From an uncultured Alphaproteobacteria bacterium (lineage in GTDB: Bacteria; Pseudomonadota; Alphaproteobacteria; UBA8366; JADFVY01), in assembly GCA_947259795.1 (NCBI GenBank), contig CAMYNJ010000145.1:1-41275 (forward strand): a stretch of 41,275 nucleotides of DNA. Reading direction: 5' to 3'. Numbering within the stretch: the stretch's first letter is position 1; each line of letters starts with the position of its first letter. This document shows, in pieces, positions 28,008 through 39,078 of the stretch. The translations under genes were made by a program, and so were the position numbers. The notes under the pieces are model-generated. The model did not search any database. It was not told the origin of the DNA and worked only from the letters and a program-made list of their open reading frames with translations.

Positions 28008-28562
28008 ATGCGCCAGGCGTTAAGCCTTCATCCGGACTGGCGTTGCACGGCGGCCACCAAAATCGAAGTGGAGATCGCGCGTCCACGTCCCGGCAATCTG
28101 GCGCTGCGCTATGTCGTGACCGGCAATTTGGCCGATCTGCGCATGCCACCCGTGACCGCATCTGAGCGCGCCGACGGGCTTTGGCGGCATAGCTGCTTCG
28201 AGGCGTTCGTCCGCGCGGGGCCGGGCCCCGCCTATTACGAATTCAACTTCGCACCTTCGACGCAATGGGCGGCATACCGGTTCAGCGGCTACCGGAGGGG
28301 GATGAGCGTTGCGGACGAAATCGTCGCGCCACGCGTCGAGGTGCGGTCGAACGGCGGGTCTTATGAATTGCAGGCCTCGCTGGAACTGGACCGGTTGCCG
28401 AATTTGCCAGGCGATAGCGTATGGCGGCTCGGTCTCTCGGCGGTGATCGAGGAAACGAGCGGCGGCATGTCCTACTGGGCGCTGGTGCATCCACCGGGCA
28501 AGGCAGATTTTCATCATTCCAATTGCTTTACGCTGGAACTTCCAGCAGCTTGGCGCCCATGA
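28008..28562 (+). CDS. DOMON-like domain protein
   Basis: LWRHSCFEAFVRAGPGPAYYEFNFAPSTQWAAYRFSGYR...YWALVHPPGKADFHHSNCFTLEL; upstream of and overlapping the DUF1343 start. Confidence 0.78.
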   Translation: MRQALSLHPDWRCTAATKIEVEIARPRPGNLALRYVVTGNLADLRMPPVTASERADGLWRHSCFEAFVRAGPGPAYYEFNFAPSTQWAAYRFSGYRRGMSVADEIVAPRVEVRSNGGSYELQASLELDRLPNLPGDSVWRLGLSAVIEETSGGMSYWALVHPPGKADFHHSNCFTLELPAAWRP

Positions 28563-29761
28563 AAACGGGCCTCGACCGACTCCTCGCCGAACCTGCCCTG
28601 CGCGCGCCGCTTGAAGGCAAGCGCGTGGCGTTGCTTGCGCACCCCGCTTCGGTCACGCAGGACCTGACGCATACGCTCGACGCGCTGGCCGCATGCGTTG
28701 ACATAAGGCTCACCGCCGCTTTCGGGCCACAGCATGGCCTGCGCGGCGACAAGCAGGACAACATGATCGAGTCGCCCGACTTCGACGATCCGGTGCATGG
28801 TATCCCGGTCTTCAGCCTGTATGGTGAAGTGCGCAGGCCGACGGACGCGATGATGGAGACGTTCGACGTCCTGCTGGTCGACCTGCAGGACCTGGGCTGC
28901 CGCATCTATACCTTCGTTACGACGCTGCGCTACGTGCTGGAAGCAGCGGCGGTGCATAGCAAGGCCGTGTGGGTGCTGGACCGCCCCAATCCCGTCGGCC
29001 GGCCCGTCGAAGGCCTGCTTCTGCGCGCGGGCTGGGAGAGCTTCGTCGGCGCCGGGCCCTTGCCGATGCGCCACGGGCTCACGCTCGGTGAATTGGGCTT
29101 GTGGTTTATCGAAACGCTCAAGCTCGATGTCGAGTATCGCGTCATCGAGATGCAGGGCTGGCAACCCGATGACGCGCCGGGGTTCGGCTGGCCGCTCGGC
29201 GAACGCATCTGGATCAATCCCAGCCCCAACGCGCCGAACCTGTCGATGGCGCGCGCCTATGCGGGCACGGTGATGCTCGAGGGCGCGACGCTTTCCGAGG
29301 GCCGCGGAACCACTCGGCCACTGGAACTGTTCGGCGCGCCCGACATCGACGCAAGGCGCGTCACGGGCGAGATGCGGGCGCTCGCGCCGGATTGGCTGCG
29401 TGGCTGCATCCTGCGCGATTGCTGGTTCGAACCCACCTTTCACAAACATGCGAGCGCGTTGTGCAATGGCGTGCAGATCCACTGCGAGGACCCCGGCTAC
29501 GATCACCCGGCATTCAAGCCCTGGCGGATACAGGCCCTCGCCTTCAAGGCGATCCGCCGTCTGTATCCGGACTATCCGCTATGGCGCGATTTCCCCTACG
29601 AATACGAGCAAGGCAAGCTCGCCATCGACGTCATCAACGGCGGCCCCCTGTTGCGCGAATGGGTGGACGACACGGCCGCGACGCCGCCGGACCTGGATGC
29701 GCTGGCCGTCCCGGACGAGCAGGCCTGGCTGGACGAGCGCGGGGCGCATTTGCGGTATTGA
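28559..29761 (+). CDS. DUF1343/NamZ-like exo-beta-N-acetylmuramidase
   Basis: GKRVALLAHPASVTQDLTHTLDAL...FGPQHGLRGDKQDNM...IPVFSLYGEVRRPTDAMMETFDVLLVDLQDLGCRIYTFVTTL...EGRGTTRPLELFGAP. Confidence 0.92.
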   Translation: MKTGLDRLLAEPALRAPLEGKRVALLAHPASVTQDLTHTLDALAACVDIRLTAAFGPQHGLRGDKQDNMIESPDFDDPVHGIPVFSLYGEVRRPTDAMMETFDVLLVDLQDLGCRIYTFVTTLRYVLEAAAVHSKAVWVLDRPNPVGRPVEGLLLRAGWESFVGAGPLPMRHGLTLGELGLWFIETLKLDVEYRVIEMQGWQPDDAPGFGWPLGERIWINPSPNAPNLSMARAYAGTVMLEGATLSEGRGTTRPLELFGAPDIDARRVTGEMRALAPDWLRGCILRDCWFEPTFHKHASALCNGVQIHCEDPGYDHPAFKPWRIQALAFKAIRRLYPDYPLWRDFPYEYEQGKLAIDVINGGPLLREWVDDTAATPPDLDALAVPDEQAWLDERGAHLRY

Positions 29762-29832
29762 AGGACGGAAACAGACAGGTCTGCCGTCGCCCCGATTGAC
29801 GAAACGGCTGCGTCGTGCGTTAGTCTGGTTTC

Positions 29833-30594
29833 ATGAAGGTTTTGCGTAGCATAGCGGTCGCCATTGTTGTTCTGGTCGCCCTTTCCGAACCGGCGCCGGC
29901 GGCTGAACTGCCGCCGTTGACGGTGTTCGCGGCGGCGAGCACCTACAGTGCTTTGACCGAGATCGCAGCGCTTTATGAAACCGAGGGCGGGGTTAAGATC
30001 AGGCTCGTATTCGCCAGCAGCGGCGTGCTTGCCCGCCAAATCGCAAATGGCGCGCCCGCCGATCTGTTTATCTCGGCCAACCGGCATTGGATGGGCTGGC
30101 TCATTGACCGCGGGCTTGTTGACTTCGGGCCACCGTCAGTACTGGGCAACCGCCTCGTGCTGATCCAGCCAGCCGACTCGGATACGGTCCTCGGTCTCGA
30201 TGATACTCTCCCGGGGAAGCTGGGAGGAGCCAAGCTGGCGATGGGTGATCCAGGGCATGTGCCTGCCGGCATTTACGCAAAAGAGGCGCTCGGCTCACTC
30301 GGCCTGTGGCAGTCGCTGCAAGGCTCGGTAGTCTTTTTGCCGAACGTGCGCGCGGCGCTTCAACTGGTCGGACGCGGGGAAGCGGCTGCCGGCATCGTCT
30401 ACGCCAGTGACGTCGTTATCACCGACGAGGTCCGTATCGCGGCGGTCTTCCCGCCCGAAAGTCATGTGCCGATCGTCTATCCGGCCGGGGTGGTCACCGG
30501 CGGGCAAACTCCTGCGGCCGGGGACTTTCGCCGCTATCTCCAGAAACCCGGCATCAGGGCAATCTTCCGGCGGCACGGCTTCGACGCGCCATGA
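29833..30594 (+). CDS. modA: Molybdate ABC transporter substrate-binding protein
   Basis: LTVFAAASTYSALTEIAALYETEGGVKIRLVFASSGVLARQIANGAPADLFISANRHWMGWL. Confidence 0.93.
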   Translation: MKVLRSIAVAIVVLVALSEPAPAAELPPLTVFAAASTYSALTEIAALYETEGGVKIRLVFASSGVLARQIANGAPADLFISANRHWMGWLIDRGLVDFGPPSVLGNRLVLIQPADSDTVLGLDDTLPGKLGGAKLAMGDPGHVPAGIYAKEALGSLGLWQSLQGSVVFLPNVRAALQLVGRGEAAAGIVYASDVVITDEVRIAAVFPPESHVPIVYPAGVVTGGQTPAAGDFRRYLQKPGIRAIFRRHGFDAP

Positions 30595-31289
30595 GCTGGC
30601 TGACCCCGCTCGAAGCCGAGGCGCTGGGCCTCAGCCTGAAGGTCGCCGTCGCCAGTGTCGTCGGCTCCCTGCCCTTCGGGCTGGCTGCGGCCTGGCTGCT
30701 GGCGCGGCGCAACTTCCCCGGCAAAGCGTTGGTCGACGGGGTCATCCATCTGCCGCTGGTGGTGCCGCCGGTAGTTGTCGGCTATCTGCTGCTGGTGGCG
30801 CTGGGCCGGCGCGGGCCGGTCGGTGGCTGGCTGTATGACAGCTTCGGCATCACCATCGCTTTCACCTGGAAAGGCGCGGCCGTCGCCGCCGCCGTCATGG
30901 CCTTCCCGCTTATGGTGCGCGCCATGCGCCTGTCGCTGGAAGCGGTGGACCGGCGGCTGGAAGCCGCGGCCCGCACACTCGGCGCCGGGCGGGCGCGGGT
31001 TTTTATGACCATCACCCTGCCGTTGATGGCGCCGGGCGTTCTGGCCGGAACCATACTGGCCTTCGCCCGAGCGCTGGGCGAGTTCGGGGCGACGATCACC
31101 TTCGTCTCCAATATCCCGGGCGAAACCCGCACCCTGCCCATCGCGCTCTATACCCTGACCCAGACGCCCGAGGGGGAAGCGGCGGCGGCGCGCCTGGCCC
31201 TGATATCGGTCGGCCTGGCGCTGGCCGCGATCGTCGCGTCGGAATGGATCGCGCGCCGCATGGCGCGGCGGCTGGAGGGCGGAACATGA
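30591..31289 (+). CDS. modB: Molybdate ABC transporter permease
   Basis: Membrane permease with RARVFMTITLPLMAPGVLAGTILAFARALGEFGATITFVSNIPGETRTLPIALYT; ATGA overlap with modA. Confidence 0.94.
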   Translation: MSWLTPLEAEALGLSLKVAVASVVGSLPFGLAAAWLLARRNFPGKALVDGVIHLPLVVPPVVVGYLLLVALGRRGPVGGWLYDSFGITIAFTWKGAAVAAAVMAFPLMVRAMRLSLEAVDRRLEAAARTLGAGRARVFMTITLPLMAPGVLAGTILAFARALGEFGATITFVSNIPGETRTLPIALYTLTQTPEGEAAAARLALISVGLALAAIVASEWIARRMARRLEGGT

Positions 31290-32401
31290 TCGAGGTCGAT
31301 GTCCGCCGCAGGCTCGGCGATTTTGCCCTGCAGGCCGCCTTCAACAGCCCGCCGGGCGGCATCACCGCCCTGTTCGGCCGCTCCGGCGCGGGCAAGACCG
31401 CGCTGGTCAATCTGCTGGCGGGACTGGACCGTCCCGACGAGGGCCGCATTGCGGTGGACGACGCGGTGCTGTTCGATTCCGAGGCCGGCATCGATTTGGC
31501 CCCCGAAATGCGCCGGCTGGGCTATGTCTTCCAGGAAGGCCGCCTGTTCCCCCATATGTCGGTGCGCCGCAACCTGGCCTACGGCATGAAGGGCAAGGAT
31601 GGCGCGGCCAATTTTGACCGCATCGTCGAACTGCTGGATATCGGCGCCTTGCTGGACCGCACACCCCATGCCCTGTCCGGCGGCGAGAAACAGCGCGTGG
31701 CGATCGGCCGCGCCCTGCTGGCGAGCCCGCGGCTGTTGTTGATGGACGAACCGCTGGCCTCGCTGGACATGGGGCGAAAGGCAGAAATCCTGCCTTTCAT
31801 CGAACGGCTGCGCGACGAGCTGGCCATCCCTATCGTCTATGTCACCCACGCGATGGAGGAAATCGTGCGCCTGGCCGACATGCTGGTTATCATGTCAGAC
31901 GGCAAGGTGGCCGCCGTGGGACCGGTCGAGGACCTCATGAGCCGCCTCGATTTGCGCCCGCTGACCGGGCGATACGAGGCCGGTGCGGTGCTGACGGTGA
32001 CGGTCGACGGGCACGACGCGAGGCGGGCCGTCACGCGCCTTGCCTTCGACGGAATGACCCTGCTGGTCCCCTATTTCGATATTCCGGTCGGCGAGGAACT
32101 GCGCATCCGCATCCGTGCGCGCGACGTCTCGCTGGCCCTGACGGCACCAACGGATATCAGTATCCTGAACATCTTCCCCGGCCGCGTCGTCGAGATCAGC
32201 GACCGCAAGGACGGCCAGATGGACGTCATCGTCGATGTCGGCGCCAGGATCTGGGCCCGCGTCACCCGCCTGGCGATGGACCGCCTGGCCCTGCAGCCGG
32301 GCAGCGAAGTCCACGCCCTGGTCAAGGCGGTCGCGATAGACCGGCAGAGTCTGGGGAGACGGACAGGTTCCAACTTCCGGGGCGACAAGGGGATACCCTG
32401 A
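31286..32401 (+). CDS. modC: Molybdenum ABC transporter ATP-binding protein
   Basis: GRSGAGKTALVN Walker A; LSGGEKQRVAIGRALL; LLLMDEPLASLD; C-terminal Mop-like domain; ATGA overlap with modB. Confidence 0.94.
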   Translation: MIEVDVRRRLGDFALQAAFNSPPGGITALFGRSGAGKTALVNLLAGLDRPDEGRIAVDDAVLFDSEAGIDLAPEMRRLGYVFQEGRLFPHMSVRRNLAYGMKGKDGAANFDRIVELLDIGALLDRTPHALSGGEKQRVAIGRALLASPRLLLMDEPLASLDMGRKAEILPFIERLRDELAIPIVYVTHAMEEIVRLADMLVIMSDGKVAAVGPVEDLMSRLDLRPLTGRYEAGAVLTVTVDGHDARRAVTRLAFDGMTLLVPYFDIPVGEELRIRIRARDVSLALTAPTDISILNIFPGRVVEISDRKDGQMDVIVDVGARIWARVTRLAMDRLALQPGSEVHALVKAVAIDRQSLGRRTGSNFRGDKGIP

Positions 32402-32478
32402 GCGTTGGTCTACCGCTCATTGGCTGCGACATCCCGCCGCGGTCAAACATCGGAAATACAACAAAAAATACTGTGAAA

Positions 32479-32492
32479 TTGATCTAGATCAA
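32479..32492. promoter_or_regulatory. Perfect FNR/Anr-type box
   Basis: TTGATCTAGATCAA matches TTGAT-N4-ATCAA exactly and is fully palindromic. Confidence 0.75.
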
Positions 32493-32526
32493 AGCTGTGC
32501 CTTAGGGGGTGGGGTAAAAGGAAATC

Positions 32527-32597
32527 CTCTAACCCTCTCTTACCCGCCAAAACTGACCGGGGAATGGTGCAAACCGTTCCCCGGGCGTTTTTTTTGT
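32527..32597 (+). ncRNA. Candidate FNR-dependent small RNA (about 70 nt)
   Basis: FNR box centred at 32485.5 predicts a class II TSS at 32527 with TAAAAG at -12..-7; C/U-rich 5' segment and a strong 3' terminator; lies between convergent modC and gcvP. Confidence 0.5.
32557..32595 (+). terminator. Strong intrinsic terminator
   Basis: CCGGGGAATGGT-GCAA-ACCGTTCCCCGG stem (12 bp incl. one wobble, GNRA-type GCAA loop) followed by GCG then T8. Confidence 0.9.
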
Positions 32598-32640
32598 GGG
32601 GATGGGAAAGGCGTCGCGGGCGATGCCTGCGCGACCTCCC

Positions 32641-35562
<2,922 letters not shown>

Positions 35563-35586
35563 CTCCAGATTCAGGTCTGTGGCGGT

Positions 35587-36717
35587 TCAGCCGCGATAGT
35601 AACGCTGCTCGACGAAGGGCATTCGGGCGACGCTCAAAGGCAGGGGCTTGCCGCGCACGACGGCGTTCAGCGGCGTGCCGATGGCGGCGAGATCGGCCTC
35701 GACATAGCCCATGGCCACCGGCGCCTCCAGGGTTGGGCCAAAACCGCCGCTGGTCACATGGCCGACCGTCCTGCCCCCGCTGTCCTGCAATTCCGCGCCT
35801 TCGCGCACCGGCGCGCGGCCTTGCGCCAACAGCCCGACACGCTTGCGGGCAGGGCCGGTGGCGATCTGTTCTTCTATGATTTCCGCGCCCGGATAGCCGA
35901 GCGCACGTTCGCCGCCCTTACGGCGCGCCTTGCCGATGGCCCAGACCAGCCGCGCCTCGACCGGCGTCGTCCCGGTATCGATATCGTGCCCGTAGAGGCA
36001 CAACCCGGCTTCCAGGCGCAGCGAATCGCGCGCGCCCAGCCCGACCGGCGCCACCTCCTCCTCTGCCAGCAGGCGGCGGGCCAGTTCCCCGGCCCTATCC
36101 GCGGGCACCGAAATCTCGAATCCGTCCTCGCCGGTATAGCCCGACCGTGTGACGAAGCAGTCGGCGCCATGGATATCCATCGCCTTCGCCGTCATGAAAA
36201 CCATATCCGACGTCGCCGGCGCGAGGCGCGCCATCACCGCGCCGGCCGCCGGGCCCTGCAGGGCCAGCAGCGCGCGGTCGGCAAGTTCCACCACGTCGCA
36301 CTGGCCGCCGATATGCTTGCGCATATGGGCAATATCCTGCGCCTTGCAGCCGGCATTGACCACGACGAACAGATGATCGCCCGCGTTGGTGACCATCAGA
36401 TCGTCGAGAATGCCGCCCCCGGCGTTGGTGAACAGCGCGTAACGCTGCCGCCCGACGCCAAGGCCGACAATATCGGCGGGCACCAGGCTTTCGATCGCCG
36501 CGGCCGCGCCGGCGCCCGCGAGCCGCACCTGGCCCATATGCGAGACGTCGAAAAGCCCGGCCGCATTCCGCGTATGGCGATGCTCGTCCAATATGCCCTT
36601 ATACTGCACCGGCATTTCGTATCCGGCGAAGGGAACCATGCGCGCGCCCAACTCCAGATGCAGGTCGAACAGCGGGGTTCGCGCAAGGGATTCCTGCGAA
36701 CCGGTGTCATCTGCCAT
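35587..36717 (-). CDS. gcvT: Glycine cleavage system aminomethyltransferase
   Basis: RTPLFDLHLELGARMVPFAGYEMPVQYKGILDEHRHTRNAAGLFDVSHMGQVRLAG; DCFVTRSGYTGEDGFEISV; ARDSLRLEAGLCLYGHDI. Confidence 0.96.
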   Translation of the reverse strand: MADDTGSQESLARTPLFDLHLELGARMVPFAGYEMPVQYKGILDEHRHTRNAAGLFDVSHMGQVRLAGAGAAAAIESLVPADIVGLGVGRQRYALFTNAGGGILDDLMVTNAGDHLFVVVNAGCKAQDIAHMRKHIGGQCDVVELADRALLALQGPAAGAVMARLAPATSDMVFMTAKAMDIHGADCFVTRSGYTGEDGFEISVPADRAGELARRLLAEEEVAPVGLGARDSLRLEAGLCLYGHDIDTGTTPVEARLVWAIGKARRKGGERALGYPGAEIIEEQIATGPARKRVGLLAQGRAPVREGAELQDSGGRTVGHVTSGGFGPTLEAPVAMGYVEADLAAIGTPLNAVVRGKPLPLSVARMPFVEQRYYRG

Positions 36718-36781
36718 CGGTGTTTCCTTCTTCACTCGTGCCGGCCCGGCGGGACTGCGGGCCATGGGAATCGGCATTCGT

Positions 36782-36797
36782 GTTTCTTATACGAAAC
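36782..36797. promoter_or_regulatory. Candidate operator upstream of gcvT (motif shared with the sdaA upstream region)
   Basis: GTTTCTTATACGAAAC; 12/16 identity to ATTTCCTATCGGAAAC at 37613-37628; overlaps a TATAAG -10-like element on the minus strand. Confidence 0.5.
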
Positions 36798-36906
36798 TAG
36801 CTGTGGGAGCAAGGCGGCATCACCTTGAATCCCACTGAAAAGTGTTGTTTGGTTCCCACTCTTCCGGGGATTGCCAGCACCGGCCATCATATCGGACGCT
36901 GGCCCG

Positions 36907-37527
36907 TCAGCCGGTGGAAACCCAAAGGATCGTCGCGTCCTCATCGCTGACCGAGACACAGGCATGGCCCATGTCGCTATCGTAATAGACTGAGTCGCCG
37001 GTGGCGAGGGTTACGGGCTCATAAAACTCGGTATAGAAGACGATGTTTCCATCGAGCACATATAGGAATTCCTCGCCCGGATGACGCACCCAACTGGCAA
37101 ACTCGTCGAACGACCGCGCGCGTACCTTCGTACGGAACGGAATCATCTTGCGCTGCGCCAGTTCGACGCTCAACAGTTCATGCTCGTAGGTGGCTGTAAC
37201 CCGCGGCCTGCCTTCACCCGCGCGGGTAATGGCGCGGCGGCCCGAGGCCTGATGGGATTCCGTCGCCACGAAAAGCTGCGGCAATTCGATCTCCATCCCC
37301 GCAGCCAATTTTTGCACCACGTCGAAGGTCGGCGACATCTGCTCGTTTTCGATTTTGGACAGGGTCGAGCGTGCCAGGCCGGTCCGTTTGGCCGCGTCTT
37401 CCAGCGTCCAGTGATTGCGCCGCCTGATTTCGCGAACCCGCTGTCCCAGCTTCAGGGGCTGCAGCTTCAGCGGCGACCCGCCCGCGGTGCCGCGCATGGA
37501 TGTCGGCGGCGTGTTCCGGTTGCTCAT
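36907..37527 (-). CDS. XRE-family regulator with cupin domain
   Basis: LGQRVREIRRRNHWTLEDAAKRTGLARSTLSKIENEQMSPTFDVVQKLAAGMEIELPQLF plus C-terminal cupin (HPGEEFLYVLDGNIVFYTEFYEPVTLATGDSVYYDSDMGHACVSV). Confidence 0.92.
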   Translation of the reverse strand: MSNRNTPPTSMRGTAGGSPLKLQPLKLGQRVREIRRRNHWTLEDAAKRTGLARSTLSKIENEQMSPTFDVVQKLAAGMEIELPQLFVATESHQASGRRAITRAGEGRPRVTATYEHELLSVELAQRKMIPFRTKVRARSFDEFASWVRHPGEEFLYVLDGNIVFYTEFYEPVTLATGDSVYYDSDMGHACVSVSDEDATILWVSTG

Positions 37528-37612
37528 TTATTCTCGCGCCTTCCTGGCAGGAGCGTTCGATCCGAGTTTATGATAATGGACAAGAACGAGATCTTACGCA
37601 ATAATCAACAAA

Positions 37613-37628
37613 ATTTCCTATCGGAAAC
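37613..37628. promoter_or_regulatory. Candidate operator in the XRE-cupin/sdaA divergent gap
   Basis: ATTTCCTATCGGAAAC; inverted repeat TTTCC-N4-GGAAA; 12/16 match to the site upstream of gcvT. Confidence 0.5.
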
Positions 37629-37661
37629 TTCATTTAACCTTGCGAGCCCGGATAAAACGAC

Positions 37662-39044
37662 ATGAGCCTCAGCATCTTCGAGCTGTTCAAGATCGGCATT
37701 GGACCGTCCAGTTCGCACACGGTCGGACCGATGTGGGCGGCCCACCGCTTCATCCTCGAGCTGGAATCGCGCAACCTGATCAACGCAACGGACAGCGTGG
37801 AGGTGGGGCTTTACGGCTCACTGGCGTTGACAGGACATGGCCATGCCACCGACAAGGCCATTATACTCGGGCTGACGGGCGAGACACCGGACAAGGTCGA
37901 CCCGGACGGCGCGGACCGGATGCACGCCGATGTACTGGAAACCGGCGCGTTGCGGCTGATGGGCCGGAAATCCGTTCCCTTCCGGGAAAACGAGCAGTTG
38001 ATCTTCCATTACGACGAACTGCTGCCCAAGCATTCCAACGGCATGCGGTTTCTGGCTTACGACAGTAGTAGGCAGGTGCTGCATGAGGGGATTTATTACT
38101 CGGTCGGCGGCGGTTTCGTGGTCAGCGACGAGGAGACCGAAGCGGCCGGCGGCGAATCCGGCAGCAATGTCGCCGTGAAATACCCCTTCAACTCCGCCGC
38201 GGAACTGCTTGAAATCGGCCGCAAGACGGGTCTCTCGATCGCCAGCATCGTGACCGAGAACGAACTGGCCTGGCGTGGCGAGGACGAAATCTATGACGGT
38301 CTGCGCGACATCTGGGGCGCCATGGAGTCTTCGATCCGCCGCGGCTGCCAGCAGGGCGGCTGCCTGCCCGGCGGGCTGGAGGTCAAGCGCAGGGCCAGTA
38401 CGCTCTATCGCGAGATGACCGAACGCCCCGAGGCGTCGCTGAAAGACCATCTGGCGGTGCTGGACTGGGTCAACCTCTATGCGCTTGCGGTAAACGAGGA
38501 GAATGCGGCAGGCGGGCGCGTCGTCACCGCACCGACCAACGGCGCCGCCGGGGTCATCCCCGCAGTCATCGCCTACTACGACCGCTGCGTTTCCGGCGCC
38601 AACGAGGACGGGATTTTCACCTTGCTGACCACGGCGGCGGCAATCGGCATGCTGTACAAGACAAACGCCTCGATTTCAGCGGCCGAAGTCGGCTGCCAGG
38701 GCGAGGTCGGGGTCGCTTGCTCGATGGCGGCCGGGGGGCTGACCGCCGCCCTGGGCGGCAGCAACGAGCAGATCGAAAACGCGGCTGAGATCGGCATGGA
38801 GCACAATCTTGGCCTGACCTGCGACCCGATCGGCGGGCTGGTGCAGATTCCCTGCATCGAGCGCAACACCATGGGCGCGGTGAAGGCGATCAACGCGGCT
38901 CGGCTGGCGCTGAAGGGCGACGGCACGCATTTCGTCTCGCTCGACAAGGTGATCGAGACCATGCACCAGACCGGCAAGGACATGCAGGCGAAGTACAAGG
39001 AGACCTCGCAAGGCGGGCTCGCGGTCAATATCGTCGAGTGCTGA
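37662..39044 (+). CDS. sdaA: L-serine ammonia-lyase
   Basis: [94 protein letters not shown]. Confidence 0.96.
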   Translation: MSLSIFELFKIGIGPSSSHTVGPMWAAHRFILELESRNLINATDSVEVGLYGSLALTGHGHATDKAIILGLTGETPDKVDPDGADRMHADVLETGALRLMGRKSVPFRENEQLIFHYDELLPKHSNGMRFLAYDSSRQVLHEGIYYSVGGGFVVSDEETEAAGGESGSNVAVKYPFNSAAELLEIGRKTGLSIASIVTENELAWRGEDEIYDGLRDIWGAMESSIRRGCQQGGCLPGGLEVKRRASTLYREMTERPEASLKDHLAVLDWVNLYALAVNEENAAGGRVVTAPTNGAAGVIPAVIAYYDRCVSGANEDGIFTLLTTAAAIGMLYKTNASISAAEVGCQGEVGVACSMAAGGLTAALGGSNEQIENAAEIGMEHNLGLTCDPIGGLVQIPCIERNTMGAVKAINAARLALKGDGTHFVSLDKVIETMHQTGKDMQAKYKETSQGGLAVNIVEC

Positions 39045-39078
39045 ATGGCGGCCTGGTGCCGTCGTCCGGTGATTATGT

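Noticed and set aside
36718-36906. Glycine riboswitch upstream of gcvT
   Set aside because: No recognisable conserved glycine-aptamer core sequences in the gap; only simple hairpins.
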